DNA of 64,000 nucleotides, from NCBI RefSeq assembly GCF_023715205.1, contig NZ_JAMBNR010000006.1, forward strand, positions 186,001 to 250,000, written 5' to 3'. This document shows, in pieces, positions 1 through 8,600 of the stretch (position 1 is its first letter; each line of letters opens with the position of its first letter). The notes under the pieces are model-generated. The model did not search any database, was not told the origin of the DNA, and saw nothing but the letters and a program-made list of their open reading frames with translations. The DNA is from Mesobacillus maritimus. GTDB lineage: Bacteria; Bacillota; Bacilli; Bacillales; Cytobacillaceae. Both the position numbers and the translations under genes were made by a program.

Positions 1-294
1 ATCCGGCAATTTGAATTAGAGTATGAAAACTTCGGTATAGGAATGCCTTCAGAGGTTACAGCAGGAGAGACTTTTGAAATAAAAGACGGCAAATACCTTA
101 TTAAAAATATGAAAAGGGATTTTCCTTCTTTTATTTTACGAATAGGCCAAGTAAGAGCCAATCATACTCTTATCTATAATAAAAATTCATACCCGCTTTC
201 AGAGTTCATTGAGCCTGGTACACGGGTGAAAGTTCAAATTAAAAAATTAAATGTCATTCAACAATTGAAAGGAGTGGGGATCCTTGCCGACTAA
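1..294 (+). CDS. DUF1850 family protein, C-terminal part
   Basis: The frame is open from the first base, so the gene starts upstream of the window and only about 97 C-terminal residues are seen. The visible part is a compact, beta-rich domain (motifs TAGETFEIKDGKYL and EFIEPGTRVKVQIKK) of the kind annotated DUF1850. In many bacteria such a gene lies between a TAXI-type TRAP substrate-binding protein and a fused TRAP permease, and here the fused permease follows directly. The stop overlaps the next start by 11 bases, implying one operon with translational coupling. The role of DUF1850 in transport is not established. Family call is moderate because the N-terminus is missing. Confidence 0.65.
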   Translation: MRQFELEYENFGIGMPSEVTAGETFEIKDGKYLIKNMKRDFPSFILRIGQVRANHTLIYNKNSYPLSEFIEPGTRVKVQIKKLNVIQQLKGVGILAD

Positions 295-2242
295 AGATGG
301 GACATTGTCGCAGGAAGAACAACAAGAGTTGCTAGAGAAATTTGACCCTGAAGCAGCAACGAGGAAATTGACAGGCATAATGGGTTGGATTGTATTTTTT
401 GGCCTTTTAGCGTTTTCGTTATTCCAATTATATACAGCTATCTTCGGGGTGTTTACGGCTCAAATTCAGCGCTCGATTCACTTAGGTTTTGCCTTAGCAC
501 TGATTTTTTTACTTTTTCCAATGAGAAAGAAGACATTACGTAAAAATAAAGTGGCCTGGTATGATATCATTCTTTCGTTATTGGGAATTGCAGTAGGAGC
601 ATACTGGCCATTGTTCATTGATGACTTAGTCAACCGAGTAGGTCGTTTAACAGAAATGGACTATAGTATTGGATTGATCGCCATCTTGCTTGTTCTTGAA
701 GCAACTAGAAGAACAGTGGGATTGCCAATCACAATCATAGCTACGGTGTTTATGATTTATGCCTTATTTGGACCATATATGCCAGGGTTTTTAGCCCATC
801 GGGGTCTAGATTTAGACACACTCGTACAGACGATGTTTTTCACAACAGAAGGAATTTTGGGAACGCCACTTAGTGTTTCAGCTACGTTCATCTTCTTGTT
901 CTTATTATTTGGAGCTTTCCTCGTGAAAACCGGGGTGGGGCAGTATTTTAATGATTTAGCTGTCTCCTTTGCAGGAAAGCGAGTTGGTGGTCCTGCAAAG
1001 GTAGCGATTTTTTCTAGTGCACTTCAGGGAACAATCAGTGGTAGCTCGGTAGCGAATGTTGTAACCTCGGGGTCTTTTACAATTCCGATGATGAAAAAAC
1101 TAGGCTATCGAAAGGAATTTGCTGGTGGCGTCGAAGCCGCGGCTTCGACTGGTGGACAGCTGATGCCTCCGATCATGGGTGCGGCAGCTTTCTTGATGGT
1201 TGAATTTATTGGCGGCGGTATAACTTACTGGGATATTGCTAAAGCTGCTACAATTCCAGCTTTATTATACTTTGCTGGAATCTGGATCATGGTCCACTTT
1301 GAGGCGAAAAGGGTTGGGCTTCGTGGTTTAACTGATGAAGAACTACCAGATCGTAGCGAAGTTTTAAGAAAAATTTATCTATTATTACCAATTCTTGCGG
1401 TTATAATTTTAATGGTAAGTGGTATGAGTATAATGCGTGCCGCGCTTTGGTCAATACTAATCACAATTTTAGTGAGTTTATTCCGTAAAGATACTAGAAT
1501 TGGCTTTAAAGATGCAATTGATGCTCTTGTCGATGGAGCAAGAACTGCATTGAGTGTGGCTGCAGCAACAGCCGCAGCAGGGATCATTGTTGGAGTCGTA
1601 ACCAAAACAGGTCTCGGACTTAAATTGGCAAATGGATTGCTTGATCTGGCAGGGGGAGTATTGATTCCAACCCTTATGCTAACAATGGTTGCTGCCCTTA
1701 TTCTTGGGATGGGGTCACCAACAACAGCGAATTACGTTATTACATCAACAATTGCAGCACCAGCGATTATTTTATTAGGTGTACCTGATCTCTCAGCGCA
1801 TTTGTTTGTGTTCTACTTTGGAATTATTGCTGATATCACACCACCGGTCGCATTGGCTGCGTTTGCCGCAGCAGGTGTTTCAGGAGGGGAACCTTTAAGG
1901 ACAGGCGTAAACTCGGCAAAGCTTGCGATTGCAGCGTTTATCATTCCGTATATGTTTGTTCTCTCACCAGAGCTATTGATGATAGATACAACTTGGTATT
2001 ATTTAGTCTGGGTTGTGTTTACGGCCGTTGCCGGAATGATGGCGATTGGTGCAGGGGTCATCGGATATTGGTTAAGAAAGCTTACAGCAGTTGAAAGAAT
2101 AATTGGGTTAGTTGCCGGAATTCTGCTTATCTATCCAGAGGGGATGTCTGACATCATTGGTCTAGGGCTCTTCATTGGATTGGTTATTCTACAATTGGTT
2201 TTCAAGCGTAATAAACCAAATTTAGAGCAACCAGCAAATTAA
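284..2242 (+). CDS. TRAP transporter fused permease (DctQM, 4TM/12TM type)
   Basis: This 652-residue polytopic membrane protein has the size and layout of TRAP permeases in which the small DctQ subunit (4 helices) is fused to the large DctM subunit (about 12 helices). Typical DctM stretches are visible: GSSVANVVTSGSFTIPMMK near residue 260, EAAASTGGQLMPPIMGAAAF near 285, and the repeated-half motif GMGSPTTANYVITSTIAAPA near 480. The start is TTG, preceded by AAAGGAGTGGGG. It would import an organic acid or similar solute using the sodium gradient, with a TAXI-type binding protein presumably encoded upstream of the window. The substrate cannot be told from sequence. Confidence 0.9.
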   Translation: MPTKDGTLSQEEQQELLEKFDPEAATRKLTGIMGWIVFFGLLAFSLFQLYTAIFGVFTAQIQRSIHLGFALALIFLLFPMRKKTLRKNKVAWYDIILSLLGIAVGAYWPLFIDDLVNRVGRLTEMDYSIGLIAILLVLEATRRTVGLPITIIATVFMIYALFGPYMPGFLAHRGLDLDTLVQTMFFTTEGILGTPLSVSATFIFLFLLFGAFLVKTGVGQYFNDLAVSFAGKRVGGPAKVAIFSSALQGTISGSSVANVVTSGSFTIPMMKKLGYRKEFAGGVEAAASTGGQLMPPIMGAAAFLMVEFIGGGITYWDIAKAATIPALLYFAGIWIMVHFEAKRVGLRGLTDEELPDRSEVLRKIYLLLPILAVIILMVSGMSIMRAALWSILITILVSLFRKDTRIGFKDAIDALVDGARTALSVAAATAAAGIIVGVVTKTGLGLKLANGLLDLAGGVLIPTLMLTMVAALILGMGSPTTANYVITSTIAAPAIILLGVPDLSAHLFVFYFGIIADITPPVALAAFAAAGVSGGEPLRTGVNSAKLAIAAFIIPYMFVLSPELLMIDTTWYYLVWVVFTAVAGMMAIGAGVIGYWLRKLTAVERIIGLVAGILLIYPEGMSDIIGLGLFIGLVILQLVFKRNKPNLEQPAN

Positions 2243-2246
2243 AGAA

Positions 2247-2284
2247 AAAAGAAGTCCTATGGTAGTAGGGCTTCTTTTTTTCCT
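2247..2284 (+). terminator. Rho-independent terminator of the TRAP operon
   Basis: The hairpin GAAGTCCTA/TAGGGCTTC is followed by a run of eight T. It lies just after the permease stop and directly before repeat element R1. Confidence 0.85.
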
Positions 2285-2285
2285 T

Positions 2286-2465
2286 AGGGTCTTTTCTCAA
2301 ACTTTGTTGCTTTTAACAATAATAAGCCTGAATGAGCTAGGTTATACAAAAAATAGTTTCACTTATTAAAAAAGAGCTTGCAAACTTAATTTAAACATAA
2401 GAAATGGCTACAATTGCGTTAAATCGGCTTTAGAATTTTAAAAACAATTTTTACAAGATCTGTTA
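2286..2465 (+). repeat. Dispersed intergenic element, copy R1
   Basis: This is one of ten related non-coding elements. It opens with AGGGTCTTTTCTCAAACTTT behind the TRAP terminator T-run, carries the internal AAGAGCTTGCAAACTTA block, and ends in a degraded form of the right terminus. Its end abuts the stop codon of the WYL gene on the other strand. Confidence 0.75.
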
Positions 2466-2702
2466 TCCTAATTTTTTGTGTATATGTCTAGATTGAATTG
2501 CATCACAATCTGGAGTGATAGATAGGATATTTTCTACTTTGAAGAGCCGAATTTGTTTCCGTAGATAACAATATCCTTTTAGGGTATTCCCTGACAGCGC
2601 GTAGGGAATAATTTTACGGTGTGTAAACTGCTGTTTGGAATCAAGGTATATCATTTGCAGTGGTTGTTTATCTCGAAGCGCCTTTAAAAGTATGCTCTTC
2701 AT
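2463..2702 (-). CDS. Short WYL-domain protein
   Basis: The 79-residue product is essentially one WYL fold: an N-terminal helix, the LQMIYLDSKQ strand, then HRKIIPYAL, LKGYCYLRKQIRLFKVENI. The pattern Y...R..P........GYC..R..RLF...I is typical of the WYL ligand-sensing domain, but there is no DNA-binding helix-turn-helix or partner domain. WYL domains bind nucleic acids or nucleotides in several DNA-damage and phage-defence regulators (family knowledge). The start ATG has AAGGAGTG upstream, and a LexA-box-like palindrome lies 31-44 bases upstream, suggesting SOS control. A stand-alone function is not known to me. Confidence 0.6.
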   Translation of the reverse strand: MKSILLKALRDKQPLQMIYLDSKQQFTHRKIIPYALSGNTLKGYCYLRKQIRLFKVENILSITPDCDAIQSRHIHKKLG

Positions 2703-2732
2703 GGTAACACTCCTTCCTAATTATATTATATA

Positions 2733-2746
2733 CGAACGTATGTTCC
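2733..2746 (-). promoter_or_regulatory. LexA (DinR) box upstream of the WYL gene
   Basis: CGAACGTATGTTCC matches the Bacillus LexA consensus CGAAC-N4-GTTCG at 9 of the 10 defined positions. A minus-strand TATAAT lies at 2725-2730 between this site and the gene, so a bound repressor would cover the promoter. Inference: DNA-damage induction of the WYL gene. Confidence 0.6.
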
Positions 2747-2806
2747 TTATACACATGAATTTTTTGGAACATATGAGGTATCAAATAAACCCTAGAAATT
2801 TTTTTG

Positions 2807-2835
2807 TTGACTTCTTTTGAAAATCGGTATATATT
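2807..2835 (+). promoter_or_regulatory. Sigma-A promoter of tRNA-Val
   Basis: TTGACT (2807-2812) and TATATT (2830-2835) are separated by 17 bases, and the tRNA starts 32 bases after the -10 element. Confidence 0.6.
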
Positions 2836-2866
2836 TATAAATGTCCTTACAATATTTAAATTATTT

Positions 2867-2939
2867 GATTCCGTAGCTCAGCTGGGAGAGCGCTACCTTG
2901 ACAGGGTAGAGGTCGCTGGTTCGAACCCAGTCGGAATCA
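2867..2939 (+). tRNA. tRNA-Val, anticodon GAC
   Basis: The sequence folds as a complete cloverleaf: acceptor GATTCCG/CGGAATC, D-arm TAGCTCAGCTGGGAGAGC, anticodon stem CTACC/GGTAG around loop TTGACAG (anticodon GAC, reading GUC and GUU), and T-arm with GGTTCGAACC. The discriminator base is A. The CCA end is not encoded (CATCAG follows). It is a single tRNA gene with its own promoter and terminator rather than part of an rRNA cluster. Confidence 0.95.
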
Positions 2940-2943
2940 TCAG

Positions 2944-2978
2944 AAAAACATCACTAAATAGTGGTGTTTTTTGTTTTT
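2944..2978 (+). terminator. Terminator after tRNA-Val
   Basis: The stem AACATCAC/GTGGTGTT with a short loop is followed by TTTTTTGTTTTT, directly after the tRNA. Confidence 0.75.
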
Positions 2979-3203
2979 ATTGTAGCTCTTTTAAATGAAA
3001 TTGGCTTGTAAAGATTGTAGTAGACATTTCGTATGCAAGCTCTAGCCTCAAAAACTAGGCAAATTTACAACATAAAAATTTACGATACCACTTTGTTTTT
3101 AAATTGTGTAACATTGCCAGCATTATCAAGCTTTATCTAGAGCATATTGAGAGTATGAGAAGCGAGTGAAGCTTTTCAAATTCTAGCCAGGGGATGTGTG
3201 GAT

Positions 3204-3488
3204 ATGAATAAAATGATCTCCTCACTTTTTCAAAATAAAAATACTCGTAACCTGATGAAGCTCGTTACAAGAAGAAAAAGTAGCAATAAAGGCATAATTG
3301 GAGCATCACTCATTGGGGTAGGGTTAGTCGGCGCATCTCTTTTGAGTATGACTAAAAAGAAAAACACCGAAATCCCTAATGTACAAAAAATGCTTAGTCA
3401 GCTTGAAAACGGAAGCTCTAACCAAATGCCAAGTCTAGCGGCTTTAACAGAGTTCTCAAAAGAGATAACGTCCGATAATAAGAAATAA
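3204..3488 (+). CDS. Small hypothetical protein with one hydrophobic segment
   Basis: I do not recognise this 94-residue protein. It has a basic N-terminus (LVTRRKSSNKG), then a glycine-rich hydrophobic stretch at about residues 31-47 (GASLIGVGLVGASLLSM) followed by TKKKN, and a polar C-terminus. That pattern suggests a single membrane-associated helix flanked by positive charge. The chosen ATG has GGGG about ten bases upstream; an in-frame GTG at 3198 is possible but sits very close to that site. It is monocistronic, with its own terminator. No function is inferred. Confidence 0.6.
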   Translation: MNKMISSLFQNKNTRNLMKLVTRRKSSNKGIIGASLIGVGLVGASLLSMTKKKNTEIPNVQKMLSQLENGSSNQMPSLAALTEFSKEITSDNKK

Positions 3489-3518
3489 AAGATGCCCACA
3501 CAGTGGGTATCTTTTTTT
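3487..3518 (+). terminator. Terminator after the small hypothetical gene
   Basis: The stem GATGCCCAC/GTGGGTATC is followed by seven T, starting at the stop codon. Confidence 0.8.
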
Positions 3519-3592
3519 ACGCAAATTGGAAATAATTATCTTAGCGTCATTCGCCTTTTTTTGGTAATATAGGACGGGTAAACTATCTGAGG

Positions 3593-3619
3593 TTGACCTA
3601 ATACCCTCAAGGGTATAAT
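3593..3619 (+). promoter_or_regulatory. Promoter with embedded CstR-type operator
   Basis: TTGACC (3593-3598) and TATAAT (3614-3619) flank and overlap ATACCC-TCAA-GGGTAT (3601-3616), a perfect 6-4-6 palindrome of the form bound by CsoR/CstR family repressors. The 15-base spacer is short. The site would let the repressor encoded at 4035 control the rhodanese-like and cstR genes. Confidence 0.6.
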
Positions 3620-3660
3620 ATAAAGATGTAAACAAACAAATAATAAATGAGGTACTAAAT

Positions 3661-4014
3661 ATGTATACATTAATTTTGTTGTTAATCATGATTTTGGGTA
3701 TAATCTATGTAAGATATATACCAGTTAAAGGCGTTAAATGTACTAGTGTATCTGATTCCAATAATGATTCTGTACAACTAGTTGATATTAGAGAGTATAA
3801 CCAATCTTATAAGCATCCAATACCAAATGCGGTTAACATCCCGATTGCATATTTAAAAAGGCATATTCAGGAAATTACAGGCTGTCAGTTACACGTCATT
3901 GCCTCCGATTCCTTAGAAAAAAACATCGGCATTCGGCTCTTGCGAAAAAAAGGTTATAATGTTGTAGGGTATACACTAATCGACAACCACTGTTTGAAAA
4001 ATAAATCTGCATAA
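3661..4014 (+). CDS. Membrane-anchored rhodanese-like protein lacking the catalytic Cys
   Basis: The 117-residue protein starts with a transmembrane anchor (residues 3-20) followed by a rhodanese fold: VDIREYNQSYKHPIPNAVNIP is the usual D-R-E...H.pgA.nip signature. In active rhodaneses the strand after this ends in a catalytic Cys loop; here the equivalent stretch reads LHVIASDSLEKN (near residue 81), with Ala where Cys is expected. It should therefore not act as a standard sulfurtransferase, though other cysteines (27, 75, 111) remain. The gene sits just behind a CstR-like operator and 20 bases before cstR, so a link to persulfide handling is likely. Loss of activity is inferred from alignment by eye. 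Confidence 0.7.
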   Translation: MYTLILLLIMILGIIYVRYIPVKGVKCTSVSDSNNDSVQLVDIREYNQSYKHPIPNAVNIPIAYLKRHIQEITGCQLHVIASDSLEKNIGIRLLRKKGYNVVGYTLIDNHCLKNKSA

Positions 4015-4034
4015 ATAGAAAGGAATATCATTCA

Positions 4035-4295
4035 ATGGAATATAATGATCAAGTTAAAAATAGAGTTAAGCGAATGGAAGGACAGCTTCGAGGTATTTTG
4101 AGAATGATGGAGGAAAATAAAGATTGTAAAGACGTCATTACACAACTATCAGCTGTGCGTTCAGCTGTTGACCGTACAGTCGGGGTGATTGTCAGTTCCA
4201 ACTTAGTTGAGTGTGTGTTAGAAGCCGAGAAAAATGGCGAGAATACGGATGAATTCATTAAGGAAGCTGTTAACTTGCTCGTGAAAAGTAGGTAA
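4035..4295 (+). CDS. cstR: CstR-type persulfide-sensing repressor (CsoR/RcnR family)
   Basis: This 86-residue all-helical protein is a DUF156 (CsoR/RcnR/CstR) family repressor. The sensing pair is Cys31 (in KDCKD) and Cys60 (in NLVECV). CsoR copper sensors have His four residues before the second Cys; here that position is Asn56, which is the CstR pattern for sensing persulfides instead of copper. It sits between a rhodanese-like gene and a DsrE-like gene, both typical CstR-regulon partners, and ATACCC..GGGTA palindromes occur upstream of both transcription units. The start ATG is preceded by GAAAGGAATATC. Confidence 0.85.
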   Translation: MEYNDQVKNRVKRMEGQLRGILRMMEENKDCKDVITQLSAVRSAVDRTVGVIVSSNLVECVLEAEKNGENTDEFIKEAVNLLVKSR

Positions 4296-4328
4296 GATTT
4301 CACGAGTAAGTTGACATTCTTTTTTTTA
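4272..4328 (+). terminator. Terminator after cstR
   Basis: A roughly 15-bp stem (AACTTGCTCGTGAAA with TTTCACGAGTAAGTT, one mismatch) overlaps the 3' end of cstR and is followed by GACATTC and a run of T. Confidence 0.7.
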
Positions 4329-4337
4329 TCTAGTAAT

Positions 4338-4353
4338 ATACCCATAGGGGTAG
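4338..4353 (+). promoter_or_regulatory. Second CstR-type operator, upstream of the dsrE-like gene
   Basis: ATACCC-ATAG-GGGTAG matches the palindrome at 3601 except for the last base, and a further GGGGTA follows. A looser ATACC...GGTA arrangement lies at 4428-4441. The site indicates that the DsrE-like gene belongs to the same regulon as cstR but has its own promoter. Confidence 0.5.
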
Positions 4354-4470
4354 GGGTAGCGTCGAAAGAAGCAATCCCAATTCCCTTAAGGTTTGAATTT
4401 AAAGACTCTTTTTTTTAGATAAAAATATACCGTTACTGGTAGTGGTAATTAAATATTAGGAGGAATAACA

Positions 4471-4947
4471 ATGGAAAAAAAGCGTACAACAATTATTTTA
4501 TTTAGTGGAGACTATGACAAGGCAATGGCAGCTTATATAATTGCCAATGGTGCGGCAGCTTATGACCATGAGGTAACTATATTTCATACATTCTGGGGAT
4601 TAAATGCTTTACGAAAAGACGAGCCAATTGAATTGAAAAAAGGCTTTCTTGAAAAAATGTTTGCGAAAATGATGCCAAGAGGCGCTGATAAAATGGGGCT
4701 CTCTAAAATGAACTTTGCGGGCATGGGTCCGAAGATGATTAAGAATGTGATTAAAAAGCATAATGCGATGACATTACCGCAGTTAATTGAAATGGCACAA
4801 GAGCAAGATATTAAGCTAGTAGCATGTACTATGACCATGGATCTTTTAGGTCTTCAACAAGAAGAATTACTAGATAATATTGAATATGCTGGTGTAGCTG
4901 CTTATTTAGCAGATGCTCAAGAAGGAAATGTAAATCTTTTTATCTAG
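4471..4947 (+). CDS. DsrE/DsrF-like sulfur carrier family protein
   Basis: The 158-residue protein has the DsrE/F/DrsH-like fold: an opening strand TTIILFSGDYDKAMAAYIIANGA, then HEVTIFHTFWGLNAL, and the late strand KLVACTMTMDLLG holding the conserved Cys119. Proteins of this group (B. subtilis YrkE is an example) move persulfide sulfur between partners such as rhodaneses and TusA. The adjacent CstR-type repressor and rhodanese-like gene, plus CstR-like operators, support a role in reactive-sulfur handling. The start has AGGAGG seven bases upstream. Confidence 0.85.
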   Translation: MEKKRTTIILFSGDYDKAMAAYIIANGAAAYDHEVTIFHTFWGLNALRKDEPIELKKGFLEKMFAKMMPRGADKMGLSKMNFAGMGPKMIKNVIKKHNAMTLPQLIEMAQEQDIKLVACTMTMDLLGLQQEELLDNIEYAGVAAYLADAQEGNVNLFI

Positions 4948-5064
4948 CCATTTGTAACTCTCCTATGCTAGTTTTCTTTAAAAGAAAATGTCAACTATTC
5001 GAACGGTAATAAATATTAGATGGTTGTTGGAGAGGCTCCTTGGTTGTGTATTCTAAAATAGCAG

Positions 5065-5093
5065 AACAGGCCCCATGAAGGAGCCTGTTTTTA
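5065..5093 (+). terminator. Terminator downstream of the dsrE-like gene
   Basis: AACAGGC pairs with GCCTGTT and is followed by TTTTAT. The 3' arm can alternatively pair as AAGGAGCCT (5078-5086) with AGGCTCCTT at 5033-5041, so two exclusive hairpins are possible. Confidence 0.55.
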
Positions 5094-5117
5094 TATTCCT
5101 TTTGTAAAGAAAAATTC

Positions 5118-5149
5118 GTCTGTACCTGAATGGGTATGGACTTTTTTAT
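5118..5149 (+). terminator. Second terminator-like hairpin before narG
   Basis: GTCTGTACC pairs with GGTATGGAC (one mismatch) and is followed by TTTTTTATTT. Repeat R2 begins immediately after the T-run. Confidence 0.45.
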
Positions 5150-5152
5150 TTA

Positions 5153-5336
5153 AGGCCCTTTTCTCAAACTTTGTTTCTTTTGAATATAGAATATGAGGAT
5201 TTAGGCTTCGTTGCACTCCAAAATATCGTAATCTTCATGAGAAAAGTGCTTGCAAACTGACTATAACGTAAAAAATAGCTTAGCTTACGTAAAATTAGGC
5301 TTTCGGAATTTAACAACAATCTTTATGAAAACAGCT
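5153..5336 (+). repeat. Dispersed intergenic element, copy R2
   Basis: It opens AGGCCCTTTTCTCAAACTTT, carries GTGCTTGCAAACTGA inside, and ends TTAACAACAATCTTTATGAAAACAGCTT. Both ends match the family termini. Confidence 0.8.
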
Positions 5337-5644
5337 TATTTAATAATCTGTTTAGCTTAAATGTTTATTAGTACGTAATTGGAGCTTAATCGTTTAAACA
5401 CAAACAATTATAAAAAATATATAACAAATTGTTGAGAGAGTTGTTCACCAAAGATTCCTATTTATTAGTAACGTGTTTAATTAAATATTTTGGATTCTTG
5501 AATAATTTAAACGAATATTGGGACAGTAAAAAGGGATAATTGGATAAATTTTGTTTATTTTCCATTTGTATAACCATAAACACGAGATTTATGGATTAAT
5601 ACCCTTAAAGGTTGAGGGAATTTTTTGCGGAAAGGGAGTAGAAA
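5337..5644 (+). other. AT-rich leader region of the nar operon
   Basis: These 308 bases carry no ORF that I credit. I found no match to the Fnr consensus TGTGA-N6-TCACA and no clear -35/-10 pair with good spacing. ATACCCTTAAAGGTTG at 5599-5614 resembles half of the CstR-like operator seen at 3601. GGAAAGGGAG at 5631 is the narG ribosome binding site. How nar transcription starts is not visible here. Confidence 0.4.
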
Positions 5645-8600
5645 ATGGCGAAAAAGTCAGCTCCATTATGGAAGAAATTAAAATTTTTTGGCGGTGCTGT
5701 TGCTGAAAATGATCATACAGAGGTTCAGCCCAATGATCGTGATAGTGAAAAAATCTATCGTCGTCGCTGGCAGCATGATAAGGTAGTACGCACCACGCAT
5801 GGAGTGAACTGTACTGGCTCTTGTAGTTGGAAGGTCCATGTGAAAGATGGAATTATCGCTTGGGAAACCCAGCAGGTTGATTATCCAACAACTGGCCCAG
5901 ATATGCCTGAGTATGAACCGCGCGGTTGTCAAAGAGGTGCGACTTTCTCTTGGTATACATATAGTCCATTAAGAATTCGGTATCCATATGTTCGCGGGTC
6001 CTTATTAAAAATGTGGCGTGAGGCGTTAAAGGAAACCGCTGACCCTGTTGCTGCTTGGAAAAGCATTGCAGAAGATGAGTCGAAAGCAAAGAAATTTAAG
6101 GCTTCAAGAGGAAAAGGTGGATTTATTCGTGCTACTTGGGACGAAATCAATACCCTTATATCAGCTTCTTTGATTCATACGATTCAAGAATATGGCTCTG
6201 ATCGTATATTTGGATTTTCTCCGATTCCTGCAATGTCAATGGTGAGTTATGCAGGTGGAGGGCGCTTTCTCAATCTCCTAGGTGGTTCTTTGCTCAGTTT
6301 TTATGATTGGTACGCAGATTTACCAAATGCCTCGCCGCAGGTATGGGGAGAACAAACAGATGTACCAGAAAGTTCAGACTGGTTTAACTCAAGTTATTTA
6401 CTTGTTTGGGGTTCGAATATCCCGCAAACCCGTACACCAGATGCCCATTTTTATACAGAATGTCGATATCGCGGTACAAAGGTTGTTGCGGTTGCCCCGG
6501 ACTATGCAGAGTATGTAAAATTTGCGGATAAATGGCTTCCAGTACAAGTTGGCATGGATGGAGCATTAGCAATGGCGATGACCCATGTGATTTTAAAAGA
6601 GTTTTATGTGGATCAACAGGTTGATTTTTTCACCAATTATCTCAAACAGTACACGGATATGCCGTTTTTAATTACTCTCAACAAGAAAGATGATGCCTAT
6701 GTAGCTGATAAGTTCCTCCGGGCTAGTGATTTGGGGATGAATGTAAAGAATGGTGAATGGAAGCCAGTTCTACTTGACCGGAAGTCGGGACAATTTGCCT
6801 CGCCGAATGGAACGATTGGGCATCGTTGGGAAGAAGGAACCAATTGGAATTTAAAACTCGAAGATATGGATAATGGGTTGAACGAAATAGACCCATTTTT
6901 AACTCTTTTAGGTCAAGAAGATGAAGTTTTAATGGGGGCATTTCCTTACTTTGGTGAAGATCAAGAAAAAATTTTAAAAAGAGGAATCCCAGTTAAAGCA
7001 GTGGATATTAATGGTGTGACAATATATGTAACGACCGTCTTTGATTTAATGATGGCCCATTCTGCCGTCCCTCGTGGGCTTTCAGGGGATTATCCACAAA
7101 ATTATGACGATGATATTCCATACACTCCAGGATGGCAAGAAAAATTGACTGGGGTGGACCGTCATCAGTGCGCACAAATTGCCCGAGAGTTTGCACAAAA
7201 CGCTATTGATTCAGAAGGACGTTCGATGATTATTATGGGTTCTGGAATTAATCACTGGTATCATTCTGACGCTATCTACCGATCAATACTAAATTTGGTT
7301 CTATTAACAGGTTCTCAAGGAAGAAATGGCGGAGGATGGGCTCATTACGTAGGCCAAGAGAAGGTTCGTCCATTAGAAGGTTGGCAAACGATTGCGATGG
7401 CAAGAGATTGGGGTGGTCCGCCACGCTTGCAGAATGGTACAAGTTTCTTTTATTTTGCAACTGAACAATGGCGTTATGAAGATCAAAAAATGGAAAATTT
7501 AAAGTCACCGCTTGTTGACAATAGTCATTATAAACATCCTGGTGACTATAACGTTTTAGCAGCGAGGCTAGGTTGGTTGCCGAGCTATCCACAATTCAAT
7601 AGGAATAGTATGAAACTTGTAGAAGAGACAGGGAAAACAACCAATGAAGAAGTCGTTGAAGAGATTGTTAATCAATTAAAAAATGGTCAATTAAAATTTG
7701 CCATCGAAAATCCTGAAGACCCTAAAAACTTCCCAAAAGTATTGTTTGTTTGGCGAGGGAATTTGATAGGAAGTTCTGCAAAAGGCCATGAATATTTCTT
7801 GAAACATTTACTTGGTACTCATCATGGAAATTTGAGTCAGCAAAATGAAGAGGATGCCACCGAAGAAATCAATTGGGTTGAGCACATACCGGAAGGTAAA
7901 TTAGATTTAATGGTTAGTATTGATTTCCGAATGTGTAGCACTACTTTATACTCTGACATCCTTTTACCAGCGGCAACTTGGTATGAAAAATACGATATCT
8001 CTAGCACAGACATGCATCCTTTTATACATCCATTCAATCCTGCCATTACACCACCATGGGAAGCAAAATCCGATTGGGATACATTTAAAAATTTAGCGAA
8101 ACGCTTCACGGATATGGCTAAGGTTTATTTGCGTAAGCCGATGAAGGATGTTGTCTCAAGTCCTCTTCTACATGACTCAAGGGATGAAATTTCACAGGCA
8201 TATGGAAAAATCCCCGATTGGAAGAATGGCGAGCATGAACCTGTCCCGGGTGTGAATTTACCTAGGTTGCATATAGTTGAGCGAGATTTTACAAAAGTTT
8301 ATGACAGATATATTTCTCTTGGTCCGGTGATAAAAGAACAAATCGGGGCAAAGGGAATGAGTTGGGATGCAAAAGAAGAGTACGACATGTTGGTAAGAAT
8401 GCTTGGTCGGTCAAAACAATCAAAAGAGTATCAGGATCACCCAAGTTTATATACCGACCGAAATGCAGCAGAAGCCATTTTAACGTTATCAAGTACAACC
8501 AATGGTCACCTCGCGATGAAAGCATGGGACAGTTTAGAGAAAAAAACCGGTCAAAAGTTAAGTGATTTGGCAATTGAGAGGGCCGAGGAACATGTAAGTT

